From Bacteroidota bacterium (GTDB taxonomy: Bacteria; Bacteroidota; Bacteroidia; Bacteroidales; Prolixibacteraceae): a stretch of 38,751 bases of DNA. Numbering within the stretch: the first letter of the stretch is position 1; every line of letters starts with the position of its first letter. Positions 1 through 8,754 of this stretch are shown piece after piece. The position numbers and the translations under genes were made by a program. The notes under the pieces were generated by a model. That model did not search any database. It was not told where the DNA came from and worked only from the letters and a program-made list of their open reading frames with translations. The stretch lies in the NCBI GenBank assembly GCA_024278975.1, contig JAJRSD010000073.1, positions 1 to 38,751 of the forward strand, written 5' to 3'.

Positions 1-400
1 ATGGTTTCTGATGTGTTGTTGGGCTTTTTTTGCATTCACTTTGTAATTCGACAAGTATAAGGCTTTTTCTTGCCTGGCTTTATATTTCTTGTCTTTAGTG
101 CTGAATATATGAGACTTACGCTCAACCAGTATTACTGTTTTAATTGCTGTTGCCCAAAATTTATCTTCTATAAAATCGCCATGATTGTAAAATACTTTAA
201 CAATCCTGTCTTCAATTCGGTTATAAGCCTTTGAAAGAGAGGTGTCTTATTTGTTTTCTCTTCTATTGTCTCGTGGGCTAAGATTAATCCCTGTCCTGTT
301 TCAAAAAAACTTAAAACTTGAATTGCTTTTTTGTCTTCAAAATGATCATAGCTGCCCCTCAGCACCTTCCCATCTACGGCAATGCTCACATCTGCATTGA
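1..400 (-). pseudogene. ISAs1-family transposase remnant, frameshifted and internally deleted
   Basis: The minus strand encodes two pieces of a DDE transposase. The first, 389 down to 168, begins SIAVDGKVLRGS and runs through an EKTNKTP-like stretch, the usual middle of ISAs1 (H-repeat) transposases. It stops just where the conserved TIDA block should follow. The second, about 190 down to 1 in another frame, reads NHGDFIEDKFWATA then YLSNYKVNAKKAQQHIRNH, matching the later HGRIE and RxHW blocks, and runs off the window edge. The part between the catalytic blocks is missing, so this copy cannot transpose. The upstream boundary near 400 is approximate because the neighbouring lepB fragment begins there. 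Family assignment is from motif recognition. The dead state is read directly from the frames. Confidence 0.75.
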
Positions 401-849
401 TATTATTTCTGTTAACCGGGGCAGGTTGTATCGACAGTATTGTTGTTTATGCAACCCCGCGCGACACTACTGCCCGGGCATTTCCGTGGCACAGTAAAAT
501 AAACTGGAGTATCGACAATTATGGCCCGTTACAAATTCCGGGGAAAGGCAACACAATAGAACTTACCGAAAGAAACCGGATTTTGTACCGTACAATTCTG
601 GAGCGATACGAAAAACTGGTCTGAGACAAAAATAAAAGTGTATTCTTTAAAAATGGCAAACCTGTAAAATCGCATACATTTGCACACAACTACTATTTTA
701 TGATGGGAGATAATCGTCATAATTCAGCCGACTCGCGTATATGGGGATTTGTACCCGATGAGTGTATTGTGGGGAAAGTGGCTTCAGTTCTCTTCTCTAA
801 AAGCAATAAAAGGTTTAGGATAGAAAGAATTTTTAAAAAACTAAAATAA
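382..849 (+). pseudogene. lepB: Signal peptidase I, C-terminal remnant with internal stop
   Basis: In one frame from about 382 to the TAA at 847-849 the translation matches the C-terminal half of Bacteroidota signal peptidase I (S26 family, removal of signal peptides at the inner membrane). It shows WSIDNYGPLQIP, then [17 protein letters not shown] (conserved box E), then [17 protein letters not shown] at 622-624 interrupts the frame between these blocks. The N-terminal half with the membrane anchor, catalytic Ser and catalytic Lys is absent, and the IS remnant lies at the truncation point. It is therefore a dead fragment, presumably cut by the insertion and then decaying. The exact start of homology, somewhere between 382 and 440, is uncertain. 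An intact copy elsewhere would be expected because the enzyme is essential. Confidence 0.82.
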
Positions 850-858
850 TCTTCTAAA

Positions 859-1540
859 ATGAAACATTTAATACTTGTTTTTATACTTATACTAATCTTT
901 TTTTCATGTTCTCATTACTCTGATAATTTAAATAGAACATTATAACTTTCAGGCAAGAATAAATTAGAACTTAAAAAAGTATTGGATAAATATTCACGTA
1001 GTCCCAAGGACTCGTTGAAATATAAAGCCGCCTGTTTTTTAATCGAAAATATGCAATGGCACTTTGGTGGACAGGTTACCCCCTCGCCAATGTTGTGGGA
1101 TTTATTTCTGCTCGAAGATTCGCTGGTAATTCCCATGATACAAAACCCGGAATACTGGAAAAACGAAAAAGCATTGTATGGCTATAAATACGGTGCGAAT
1201 TATCGGAAGTCAACCGGATTCATTGGTATTTGATGGGGATATGCTAACCTACAACAGTAAAAAGTGGACAGGGTTAAATCTTGAGCAACCGCAACAAATA
1301 AACCGGGTGAGACTTGCTCCCCGAAATGCCGATAACGGAATAGTAACAGGCGACAATTATCAGCTGTACTACTGGGACAATAATTGGATTCAGGCATGGG
1401 TAAAAAAAGCCAAATATAATTTTGTTGAATTTGAAAATGTACCGGCAAATACATTGTATTGGCTTCAGAATTTAGACCATGGAACAGAAGAACAACCATT
1501 CTTTTATAGGGATGGGAAACAAGTTTTTTCTAATCAATAA
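859..1540 (+). pseudogene. Transglutaminase-type lipoprotein, degraded gene
   Basis: A lipoprotein start at 859 (MKHLILVFILILIFFSC, lipobox Cys at residue 17) runs into an in-frame TAA at 943-945. The same frame continues as a typical N-terminal region (ELKKVLDKYS..DSLKYKAACFLIENM) to a TGA at 1231-1233. In another frame, from about 1203 to 1540, the C-terminal part of what seems the same family appears (FDGDMLTY, YQLYYWDNNW, NTLYWLQNLDHGTEEQPF). Full-length Bacteroidota relatives carry a transglutaminase-like core between these parts. Here that core, several hundred residues, is missing, so the gene has a stop, a frameshift and a large deletion. The family call is from memory of similar lipoproteins and should be confirmed by search. 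Confidence 0.6.
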
Positions 1541-1603
1541 GAGATTATTGCTTTTCCCTGAAAAACTATTGTTGTCATTTTTGTTGAATCATGTACCTTT
1601 ATT

Positions 1604-1634
1604 TTTGCTGAGTAGTAACAATTAGTTAGTTTTG
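1604..1634 (+). promoter_or_regulatory. Bacteroidota-type promoter for the HAD/EEP gene pair
   Basis: TTTG at 1604-1607, a 19-nt spacer, then TAGTTTTG at 1627-1634 match the Bacteroidota -33/-7 consensus TTTG...TAnnTTTG. The GTG start of the next gene is at 1661, giving a leader of roughly 20 nt. The intergenic stretch 1541-1660 holds nothing else recognisable. Confidence 0.6.
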
Positions 1635-1660
1635 ACAAACTCAATAAAAATAAATTTAAA

Positions 1661-2269
1661 GTGAAAAAATTAGAGATAAATCCAAACGCAAAAGCGCTGA
1701 TTTTCGATTTAGATGGAACGCTTGCCGATACAATGCCGGTGCATTTTTGGGCGTATAAGAACATATTGGTCGATTATGGAATTGTTTTTACTCCCGAGCT
1801 TTTTGCAACTCTGGCAGGAGTTCCGGCAGTTGGTACAATCGAGAAGCTAAACGAGCAGTTTGGCACTAAAATGAATCCCGAGGAAGTTGGCCATTTTAAA
1901 GAGGCCGAGTACGAAAAAATAATGCATAAAATGAAGCCCATAATTCCGGTAGTCGATTTGGTGAAAAAATATCATGGCAAAATGCCAATGGCGGTTGGCA
2001 CAGGAGGTTATCATCGGCTTGCATGGAAAACAATGGAGATTCTCGGACTGGATAAATATTTTGACATTCTGGTTTCGAGCAACGATGTTACTCACCCGAA
2101 ACCTCACCCCGAAACATTTTTGAAGTGTGCTGAATTAATGGATGTCGAACCTGCCATTTGCGAAGTTTTCGAAGATGCAGATTTGGGAATTCAGGCCGCA
2201 AAATCTGGCGGAATGATGGCTACTTTGGTAACCGATTATTATGATGTGACAATTGGCGACAAAATTTAA
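1661..2269 (+). CDS. HAD-superfamily hydrolase, beta-phosphoglucomutase/YqaB-like
   Basis: This is a 202-residue cytoplasmic phosphatase or phosphomutase of HAD subfamily IA. Motif I is IFDLDGTLADT, with the nucleophile Asp16 and acid/base Asp18. A four-helix cap follows, then the SSNDVTHPKPHPE motif with the conserved Lys, and the acidic motif FEDADLGIQAA near the C-terminus. The length fits the sugar-phosphate phosphatase / beta-phosphoglucomutase-like group. The cap does not tell me the substrate, so a specific sugar phosphate should not be assumed. It starts with GTG about 26 nt after a good promoter, and the next gene follows after 6 nt, so the two are probably one transcript. Confidence 0.88.
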   Translation: MKKLEINPNAKALIFDLDGTLADTMPVHFWAYKNILVDYGIVFTPELFATLAGVPAVGTIEKLNEQFGTKMNPEEVGHFKEAEYEKIMHKMKPIIPVVDLVKKYHGKMPMAVGTGGYHRLAWKTMEILGLDKYFDILVSSNDVTHPKPHPETFLKCAELMDVEPAICEVFEDADLGIQAAKSGGMMATLVTDYYDVTIGDKI

Positions 2270-2275
2270 AATTTT

Positions 2276-3304
2276 ATGAAGCATTTTTTTAAACTTACCG
2301 TTTTTGTAACAATTGTTTTTGTTTTGTTTTCCTCGTGTTCAAAAGGCAAATACAAAAACAAACGAAATCTTACAATCACTTTCTATAATGTCGAAAATCT
2401 TTTTGATACCGTAAATGAGCCGGGGAAAAGAGATGGAGAGTTTACGCCCGATGGAAGTAAAAAATGGACTCCCGACCGTTATCAAAATAAGCTCGATACT
2501 TTGGCGAGAGTTTTAAGTTCGATAAACAAAAACGAGCTTCCCGAAATAATTGGATTGTGCGAAGTTGAAAATAGAAAAGTGGTTGTTGATTTGGCAAATT
2601 CAGGACAATTGGCAAAAGGAAATTACGAAGTCGTTCATTATGAAAGTCCCGATTTTAGGGGAATTGATTGTGCACTTTTATATCGTCCTGATGAATTTAA
2701 AGTGATAGAAAGTTTTCCGGTAAAAGTGAGTTTTAAAGACAATGCCGATTATATAACCCGCGATATTTTATATGTTAAAGGGAGAACGTTAAACCGTGAA
2801 GAGTTTCATATTTTCGTAAACCACTGGCCATCGCGAATTGGAGGTGTGGCTAAAACAGAATCCAAAAGAGTTGAAGTTGCACGTATTTTAAAAGGTAAAA
2901 TAGATTCGGTTCTGGCAGCCGCGCCAAAAGCAAAAATTATTGTTTTGGGCGATATGAATGATGAACCGTCGAACAAAAGTTTAGTTGAAATTTTATCTGC
3001 TCAAAAACCCGGAAGTCAAAATGCGGAGCTTGTTAATTTGATGTACCCGATTCACGAAAATAACTTGGGTTCGTACAATTATCGTGGCAATTGGAATATG
3101 CTCGACAATATTGTTGTATCAACAAATTTACTCGACAAAAAAGGTTTTGAATGTATCGACAAAAAGGGTTTTGTTTTTAGCACAGAGTGGATGGAACACA
3201 AAAACAGAAGCGGACAAATTTCGCCATGCAGAACTTATGGAGGACCAAATTATTACGGTGGAATCAGCGACCACTTTCCGGTTTATTTTATGTTGAGAAG
3301 GTGA
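2276..3304 (+). CDS. Endonuclease/exonuclease/phosphatase family lipoprotein
   Basis: This 342-residue protein has a lipoprotein signal peptide (VLFSSC, Cys about residue 21) and so should be anchored in the envelope. The mature part is a metal-dependent EEP (DNase I-like) domain: YNVENLFD near the start, the CEVENR metal-binding Glu block, NHWPSR, VLGDMNDEPSN and a terminal SDHFPV. These are the usual catalytic His, Asp, Asn and terminal Asp-His elements. Extracytoplasmic members cleave phosphodiester bonds in nucleic acids or phospholipid-type substrates. The substrate cannot be told here. It is co-directional with the HAD phosphatase 6 nt upstream, suggesting phosphate or nucleotide scavenging as an inference. 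Confidence 0.85.
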   Translation: MKHFFKLTVFVTIVFVLFSSCSKGKYKNKRNLTITFYNVENLFDTVNEPGKRDGEFTPDGSKKWTPDRYQNKLDTLARVLSSINKNELPEIIGLCEVENRKVVVDLANSGQLAKGNYEVVHYESPDFRGIDCALLYRPDEFKVIESFPVKVSFKDNADYITRDILYVKGRTLNREEFHIFVNHWPSRIGGVAKTESKRVEVARILKGKIDSVLAAAPKAKIIVLGDMNDEPSNKSLVEILSAQKPGSQNAELVNLMYPIHENNLGSYNYRGNWNMLDNIVVSTNLLDKKGFECIDKKGFVFSTEWMEHKNRSGQISPCRTYGGPNYYGGISDHFPVYFMLRR

Positions 3305-3349
3305 TTTTAAGTATTGAGTAATCAGTATTGAGTAGTGAGTATCTGGCAA

Positions 3350-4999
3350 CTACCAACCCATGTCATCACAAATATTTTGGCTGAAAGTTTTTTCAATATA
3401 AATCTGAATCCTTCCGTCATCCAGGATTTTAGACTCTATTTTAGCACCTGCCTCCGGAGTTCCAAGATACTTCCCATCTTTATCGAATTTGGTAAAATAT
3501 GTTGAATATTCCCATTCGCCTTCCCACAATAAACGAAGTTCGTATTCCTGATCGGGTTTTCCTAAAACGTCAGTAATTCCGCCTGCCATTTCAACACCCT
3601 GCCACGAATCTCCGCTGTTTTTAATTTTAACTTCTGCACTGTAAGTTGGTACGATTCCAACAGTTGGATTGTCGGCACAAATCGCTTTCAAAACAATTTG
3701 ATATTCAACAAAACCATCATTTACATCCACTTCAACTTCATAATTTCCCTGACATAAGTTTTCAATTTCCATTGGAGGAATTTGAGCAAAAGCAGGATTG
3801 TTATTTCTAAAAACCAATTTTACAGGCATTTGCGGAACATTCTCCAAAATGAATGTTTCGGGGAAATTTCCTTTAAAACTGAGCGACATAAGAAAATTAT
3901 CATCGGTATCGTAAACATCGGCATCTATCGAGAAACTGGTTTTAGTATTCGAATTGAAAGTAATCTGTCCGCCAGTTTTACAAACCGAATCGTCGATAAC
4001 TTTTGCAAGTGTGTAACTAAACCCGATACCGGTATAAACAACCTCTTTCCCCAGCATTGCCCAACTACTTTCTCCAAATTCGGCAAAGCCCCAAATTTCA
4101 GGTTCAGTACTTCCCAGATATTTACAAACCGAATTCATAACACCTCCGTTAAAGTCTGCAACAACCTTTCCGTCAATTGTTAAACTATTTAATTTCCCGG
4201 TTTCTAATTTTAAAAACAGTACACTTTTTGTCGCTCCTTCAACTTCCAGAAGCTCAATTCCCGGTTTATAATCGGCAAACGTATTAACCGATAACTTAAT
4301 AAAATTATCGGGGTCGATATTGTGTGCTGCCATCAACTCCTCCGACGAATTAAAAAGCAAATTTCCGTTGGCATCTTTAAATTTAAGTAAATTACTAATG
4401 GTAATAGAGTAGTTAATTTCGTACTGTTTTGCAACTACCATAGCCGACTTTGTTGATGAATTTCCATTAAAATGAAAAGTAGTATCGTTGTTGCTGTAAT
4501 CAATATCACCGGTTAAATCGGTCTCGTTTTCATCAGCAATTTTCGACAGATATAATTCATAAGTTTTTTTACCCTCATTCTGAATTTGAATTCCTTTGGC
4601 AAGGTTGTTATATCCTTCAATATCAACGTTTACAGCAAACTCAACAGTTGTGTTTGCCGAAATTGAGACATTCGGGTCGATGGTCAGTTCTAACTGTCCT
4701 TCTGACGTGAAATAATTATCTTTTTTCTCGCCTGCAAAAGTTACAATATCGTTTCCGTTTTGCCCAGTAAAATTAATTTTTGCCTCTTTGGTAATTTGAG
4801 TCCCATCCGTGGCATCTAATAATTTATAGGTCATACTTGTTTTAAAGAAATTAAAATCAAGAATCAGCAAATTTATATCTTCGCCGGTCTCTTTATCAAT
4901 TAACGGATTGTCGAAATACTCGCCACAGCCCGATAAAAACACTATTATTAATACTGAAACAAATGATTTTAGATGAATAGTTTTGACTATATTTTTCAT
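3350..4999 (-). CDS. Large envelope lipoprotein of unknown function
   Basis: This 549-residue protein has a signal peptide and lipobox LSGC (Cys25). It is followed by an extracytoplasmic region rich in Thr, Asn, Asp and beta-strand-like alternation, with no catalytic motif I can recognise. Stretches such as YELYLSKI and the acidic C-terminal part (EYELRLLWEGEWEY) suggest stacked beta-sandwich modules typical of surface lipoproteins in Bacteroidota. The gene lies 11 nt downstream of a beta-barrel protein gene with its own promoter region, so the two are very likely co-transcribed and may work together in the outer membrane. There is no SusC/SusD partner, so calling it a glycan-binding protein is not justified. 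Confidence 0.7.
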   Translation of the reverse strand: MKNIVKTIHLKSFVSVLIIVFLSGCGEYFDNPLIDKETGEDINLLILDFNFFKTSMTYKLLDATDGTQITKEAKINFTGQNGNDIVTFAGEKKDNYFTSEGQLELTIDPNVSISANTTVEFAVNVDIEGYNNLAKGIQIQNEGKKTYELYLSKIADENETDLTGDIDYSNNDTTFHFNGNSSTKSAMVVAKQYEINYSITISNLLKFKDANGNLLFNSSEELMAAHNIDPDNFIKLSVNTFADYKPGIELLEVEGATKSVLFLKLETGKLNSLTIDGKVVADFNGGVMNSVCKYLGSTEPEIWGFAEFGESSWAMLGKEVVYTGIGFSYTLAKVIDDSVCKTGGQITFNSNTKTSFSIDADVYDTDDNFLMSLSFKGNFPETFILENVPQMPVKLVFRNNNPAFAQIPPMEIENLCQGNYEVEVDVNDGFVEYQIVLKAICADNPTVGIVPTYSAEVKIKNSGDSWQGVEMAGGITDVLGKPDQEYELRLLWEGEWEYSTYFTKFDKDGKYLGTPEAGAKIESKILDDGRIQIYIEKTFSQNICDDMGW

Positions 5000-5010
5000 G
5001 ACATTTTAAT

Positions 5011-5715
5011 TTAAAATAATCTAACAGCTAAATTAATCTTTATTACCGGATAAAACTTATATTGACTTAATTGTCTCTCCATTAGTTCTTTTTGACCATG
5101 TGCCGGATCTGCAGTTGGAGCGAGTAACCCGGTTGCTTCAATCTCAATATTTGGTGCTCCTAAATAGTACATTCCTGTTTCGAAAGAGAAAGTAACTCGT
5201 TCTTTTGCTCCCATAAAACTTCTAAATCCAAGTCCCACATACGGAGAAATGTCCATACTTGGAGTTAAAGTAAACGTAAAATCACCAACCATCGAAGCCG
5301 GAATTGTTATATCGCCATATTGCATGTCGCTAACTGCAACTCCTTTTATTTCAGGGTTTAGCGAATTTATTGCAGCCCCTGCCGAAATATACAGATTCTT
5401 TGTATAATTAAAATCTACCAACAAAAACATACCACCGGTTTTGTAATTTAAGCTGGCCTCATAATCAATATCTCCTTCAGTAAAATCTAAACTGGTAGAG
5501 TAGTATAATCGTTCGAATCCCATTTTTACGGTAAAGGTTTTATTGAAAATATATCGTGCATCGAAACCCCAACCATTTGTAGAAGCCTGCGCACCGAGAT
5601 AGAATCCTTTGTACACCAGGTTACTATTTTGCGGATTATCATTTTCTTGAGCGGCAACATTTACTGTTACTGCCAACAGAAATACCAACAAACTAAAAAA
5701 GTTAACTATCCTCAT
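5011..5715 (-). CDS. Outer-membrane beta-barrel-like protein
   Basis: This 234-residue protein has a cleavable signal peptide (hydrophobic core LLVFLLAVTVNV, cleavage probably after the Ala-Ala-Gln region). Amphipathic strands alternating aromatic and small residues follow (GFYLGAQASTNGWGFDARYIF, split by short turns). It ends in AVRLF, an aromatic C-terminus typical of proteins assembled by the BAM complex. The size fits an eight-stranded barrel of the outer-membrane beta-barrel / OmpW-like class. There is no clue to a transported substrate. It is the first gene of a two-gene unit with the 549-residue lipoprotein, 11 nt away, and is divergent from uvrB. Confidence 0.72.
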   Translation of the reverse strand: MRIVNFFSLLVFLLAVTVNVAAQENDNPQNSNLVYKGFYLGAQASTNGWGFDARYIFNKTFTVKMGFERLYYSTSLDFTEGDIDYEASLNYKTGGMFLLVDFNYTKNLYISAGAAINSLNPEIKGVAVSDMQYGDITIPASMVGDFTFTLTPSMDISPYVGLGFRSFMGAKERVTFSFETGMYYLGAPNIEIEATGLLAPTADPAHGQKELMERQLSQYKFYPVIKINLAVRLF

Positions 5716-5759
5716 ATTATTCAGTGTAAATTATTATTAGCGTCCAAACTAATGAACCT

Positions 5760-5789
5760 CAAAATTATAACTATTGTTTAAATAAACAA
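5760..5789 (-). promoter_or_regulatory. Predicted promoter for the barrel/lipoprotein pair
   Basis: On the minus strand, TTG (plus 5787-5789), a 19-nt spacer and TAATTTTG (plus 5760-5767) fit the Bacteroidota promoter pattern. The leader to the ATG at 5715 would be about 40 nt. Confidence 0.45.
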
Positions 5790-5841
5790 TTCTATACAAA
5801 TTTATGATTTTGCGATTTAAAATTCAATACCTAAAATTGAG

Positions 5842-5849
5842 TATATTTG
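5842..5849 (+). promoter_or_regulatory. Predicted -7 element for uvrB
   Basis: TATATTTG matches the -7 consensus TAnnTTTG and lies 42 nt before the uvrB start. No clear TTTG is at the usual distance upstream, so this is a partial promoter call. I see no LexA-type palindrome in the divergent region 5716-5891. Confidence 0.35.
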
Positions 5850-5891
5850 GACGTTATAATTTGCTAACCTAAAAGCAAATAAAGTTTTGGA

Positions 5892-7922
5892 ATGAGCAAA
5901 AATTTTAAAATAGTATCGGATTATAAACCCACCGGAGACCAGCCCGAAGCGATTAAACAGTTGACTGAAGGGATTGAGAACGGAGACCGTTTTCAGACAC
6001 TGCTTGGCGTAACCGGCTCGGGAAAAACATTTACTGTTGCTAATGTTATCGAAAAGGTGCAGCGACCGACTTTGGTTTTAAGTCATAATAAAACCTTAGC
6101 AGCGCAATTATACAGCGAAATGAAACAGTTTTTTCCTGATAATGCGGTGGAATATTTTGTTTCGTATTACGATTATTACCAGCCCGAAGCATATTTGCCT
6201 TCAACAAATACTTACATCGAAAAAGACCTTTCGATAAATAAAGATATCGAAAAACTGAGGCTGAGTACAACTTCTGCCCTACTTTCCGGAAGGCGCGACA
6301 TAATTGTTGTCTCATCGGTTTCGTGTTTGTATGGAATTGGTAATCCCGAGGATTTTCATGAAAATGTTTCAACAGTAAAAGTGGGAGAAACTGTGTCGCG
6401 AAATGCGTTTTTGCGCAAACTGGTTGATGCACTTTATTCACGTAGCGAAGTTGATTTTGAGCGAGGTAATTTTCGAGTGAAAGGAGATACGGTTGATATT
6501 TTTCCTGCTTATGCCGACGAAGGAATTCGTATAGTTTTTTGGGGCGATGAAATTGAGGAAATTACAGCATTCGATCCAGTTTCGGGGCAGACTTTGGAGC
6601 AGATGAGCGCTGCAATTATTTATCCGGCAAATATTTTTGTTACAACCAAAGATCGTATGAAATCGTCTATTCATCAGATTCAGGATGATTTGGTTGCTCA
6701 CATCGATTTTTTTAAGGAGATTGGAAAACCGCTTGAAGCAAAACGAATTCAGGAGCGTGTTGAATACGATATGGAAATGATGCGCGAATTGGGATATTGT
6801 CCGGGCATAGAAAACTATTCACGATATTTTGATGGTCGTAAACCGGGCACTCGTCCCTTCTGTCTGCTCGACTATTTTCCCGATGATTTTTTAACAATAA
6901 TCGACGAAAGCCATGTTACTATTTCGCAGGTGCGTGCAATGTACGGGGGCGATAATTCGCGGAAAATGAATTTGGTTGAATATGGTTTTCGATTGCCAGC
7001 CGCAATTGATAACCGCCCATTGAAATTTGAGGAGTTTGAAAGTCTTACTGAACAGGTAATTTATGTGAGTGCAACGCCTGCCGATTACGAGCTGGAGAAA
7101 TGCGAGGGTGTGATTGTGGAGCAGATTATCAGACCAACCGGACTGTTAGATCCGATGATTGATGTGCGTCCCAGTACAAATCAGATTGATGATTTGATGC
7201 ACGAAATAAATCTCAGGGAAGAAAAAAACGAGCGTGTTTTGGTAACAACTTTAACCAAACGAATGGCAGAAGAGTTGTCGAAATATTTGATAAATATGGG
7301 CGTAAAAACCCGGTATATTCACTCCGATGTTGATACGATGGAACGTGTTGAAATTTTGGAGCAACTACGAAAAGGAGAATTCGATGTGCTTGTGGGAATT
7401 AATCTTTTGCGCGAAGGATTAGATTTGCCGGAGGTTTCGCTGGTGGCAATTTTAGATGCCGATAAAGAGGGCTTTTTACGTTCGGAACGTTCGTTGACAC
7501 AAACATCGGGGCGGGCTGCAAGAAACATTAACGGCCAGGTAATTATGTATGCCGATAAAATTACAAAGTCGATGCAAAAAACCATCGACTCCACAAATTA
7601 CCGCCGCGAAAGGCAACTAAAATATAACATCGAAAACAACATCACACCAACACAAATTGTAAAACCTACACGCGAAATTATTGGCTATGAATATCGTAGC
7701 GATAAACAACCTGAATATTCGGGTGGAATGGGACAGCCCGATATTGCCGCCGATCCGGTTGTTCAATATATGAGTATTGACGGTTTGGAAAAGGCAATCG
7801 AAAAAACTAAGAAACAGATGAAAGCCGCTGCCAAAGAGTTGGATTTTATTGAAGCTGCACGTTTGCGCGATGAGATGTTTGCTTTGCAAAATTTGGTTAG
7901 CGAGAGGAAACAGAAACTTTAG
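5892..7922 (+). CDS. uvrB: Excinuclease ABC subunit B
   Basis: This is the full-length 676-residue UvrB, the damage-verifying helicase-like subunit of nucleotide excision repair. It loads with UvrA and then recruits UvrC to DNA lesions. Visible landmarks are Walker A GVTGSGKT (Lys45), the beta-hairpin region with YYDYYQPEAYLPSTNTYIEKD around residues 95-115 that inserts between DNA strands, DESH (motif II) near residue 338, and the helicase motifs in EGLDLPEVSLVAILDADKEGFLRS. A C-terminal UVR domain (EAARLRDEM) binds UvrC. The gene is complete and transcribed alone. Its 3' end faces the first higBA module 41 nt away with no obvious terminator between them. Confidence 0.98.
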   Translation: MSKNFKIVSDYKPTGDQPEAIKQLTEGIENGDRFQTLLGVTGSGKTFTVANVIEKVQRPTLVLSHNKTLAAQLYSEMKQFFPDNAVEYFVSYYDYYQPEAYLPSTNTYIEKDLSINKDIEKLRLSTTSALLSGRRDIIVVSSVSCLYGIGNPEDFHENVSTVKVGETVSRNAFLRKLVDALYSRSEVDFERGNFRVKGDTVDIFPAYADEGIRIVFWGDEIEEITAFDPVSGQTLEQMSAAIIYPANIFVTTKDRMKSSIHQIQDDLVAHIDFFKEIGKPLEAKRIQERVEYDMEMMRELGYCPGIENYSRYFDGRKPGTRPFCLLDYFPDDFLTIIDESHVTISQVRAMYGGDNSRKMNLVEYGFRLPAAIDNRPLKFEEFESLTEQVIYVSATPADYELEKCEGVIVEQIIRPTGLLDPMIDVRPSTNQIDDLMHEINLREEKNERVLVTTLTKRMAEELSKYLINMGVKTRYIHSDVDTMERVEILEQLRKGEFDVLVGINLLREGLDLPEVSLVAILDADKEGFLRSERSLTQTSGRAARNINGQVIMYADKITKSMQKTIDSTNYRRERQLKYNIENNITPTQIVKPTREIIGYEYRSDKQPEYSGGMGQPDIAADPVVQYMSIDGLEKAIEKTKKQMKAAAKELDFIEAARLRDEMFALQNLVSERKQKL

Positions 7923-7963
7923 AAGTAACAAATGAAAAAATACATATTAATCTTATTAGCTTT

Positions 7964-8326
7964 TTAACCTAAAATAATATCAGCATCAATCCCTAATTCG
8001 TTACGAAGTTGACGGGCAATTTTTAAAGTAGGTTCACTTTTACCATTTAAATATTCGCTTATTCTCGAGGGGCTGACATTTAACATTTGTGCTAATTTTT
8101 TTTGTGTAATTCCCAATTCCGCCATTCTTAATCTAATAATTTCAGCAAGCGAAGGTTTTACAATCGGATAATTTTTCTCTTCATATTCTGCCACCAAGTC
8201 AGAGAGTAAATCAAGCTCCACAAAATCTTTATTATATTCCGAAGTTTCGTTGTTTACTTTTGGAAGTAATTCCTCAATTCTTTCCAAAGATTTTTCGTAT
8301 TGTCTTTCCGTTTTTATTTCAGCCAT
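7964..8326 (-). CDS. higA: HigA-type antitoxin, XRE family
   Basis: This 120-residue antitoxin of a type II toxin-antitoxin module starts MAEIKTERQYEKSLERIEELL, the N-terminal helical part typical of the long HigA group (COG5499-like). It ends with an XRE helix-turn-helix (RMAELGITQKKLAQMLNVSPSRISEYLNGK). The HTH binds the module's own promoter, and the protein neutralises HigB. An in-frame extension to 8413 exists, but it would overlap the toxin gene. The Met at 8326 lies 10 nt after the toxin stop and matches the usual family start, so I chose it. The toxin-first order is the hallmark of higBA. Confidence 0.88.
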   Translation of the reverse strand: MAEIKTERQYEKSLERIEELLPKVNNETSEYNKDFVELDLLSDLVAEYEEKNYPIVKPSLAEIIRLRMAELGITQKKLAQMLNVSPSRISEYLNGKSEPTLKIARQLRNELGIDADIILG

Positions 8327-8336
8327 TTTAGTAATT

Positions 8337-8630
8337 CTAAATATTTCTACAATCTGTTTTATCATATTCCGAATGATTTCCAATAAATCTAATATATACC
8401 TTATGAGAAGCAAAAATTATTATTGCAACTAAACGATATTGATTCCCTTTAATATTAAAAACAAAACGATTATTACCCACATAATCAGCATGATTAAAAG
8501 TTTTTTTAATGTCTTTAAGGCTATTCCACGTAGCTTTAGATGTTTTATGATACCAATCTTGCAAGGCAACTTTTGAATCTTTGTGTTTATCAACAAAAAA
8601 ATTTATTCGTTTAAATGAAACAATTCTCAT
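8337..8630 (-). CDS. higB: HigB-type mRNA interferase toxin
   Basis: This 97-residue RelE-superfamily toxin of the HigB group (ribosome-dependent mRNA cleavage) starts MRIVSFKRINFFVDKHKDSK. It contains the family blocks W..LKDIKKTFNHAD, RFVFNIKGNQYRLVA and the C-terminal IGNHSEYDK. Basic residues and the late His are where HigB enzymes place their active site. It is the first gene of a two-gene operon with the HTH antitoxin. A strong promoter ends only 4 nt before the ATG. A paralogous module sits at 19977-20745. The two toxins share VFNIKGN and H-x-EYD but are otherwise divergent, so they are separate acquisitions or an old duplication. Confidence 0.88.
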   Translation of the reverse strand: MRIVSFKRINFFVDKHKDSKVALQDWYHKTSKATWNSLKDIKKTFNHADYVGNNRFVFNIKGNQYRLVAIIIFASHKVYIRFIGNHSEYDKTDCRNI

Positions 8631-8634
8631 GTTG

Positions 8635-8665
8635 CAAAATTAGGAAGATAATTCTATATTACAAA
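8635..8665 (-). promoter_or_regulatory. higBA promoter giving a near-leaderless transcript
   Basis: On the minus strand, TTTG (plus 8662-8665), exactly 19 nt, then TAATTTTG (plus 8635-8642) form a textbook Bacteroidota promoter. The G of the -7 box is only 4 nt from the higB ATG, so transcription should begin at or next to the start codon. Confidence 0.7.
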
Positions 8666-8729
8666 ATAATTGGTGTGCTTGTATTAAATTATTTAATTGA
8701 AGAATTATACTGAATTGGTAATATAAATG

Positions 8730-8737
8730 TATTTTTG
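8730..8737 (+). promoter_or_regulatory. Predicted -7 element for the Yip1-type gene
   Basis: TATTTTTG matches TAnnTTTG and lies 17 nt before the ATG at 8755. The -33 region is poor, so this is a weak call. Confidence 0.35.
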
Positions 8738-8754
8738 CGCAAAATTAAAATTGA

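Noticed and set aside
8327-8413. Longer start of the first HigA
   Set aside because: It would overlap the toxin gene by 77 nt, and the added residues are the toxin sequence in another frame.
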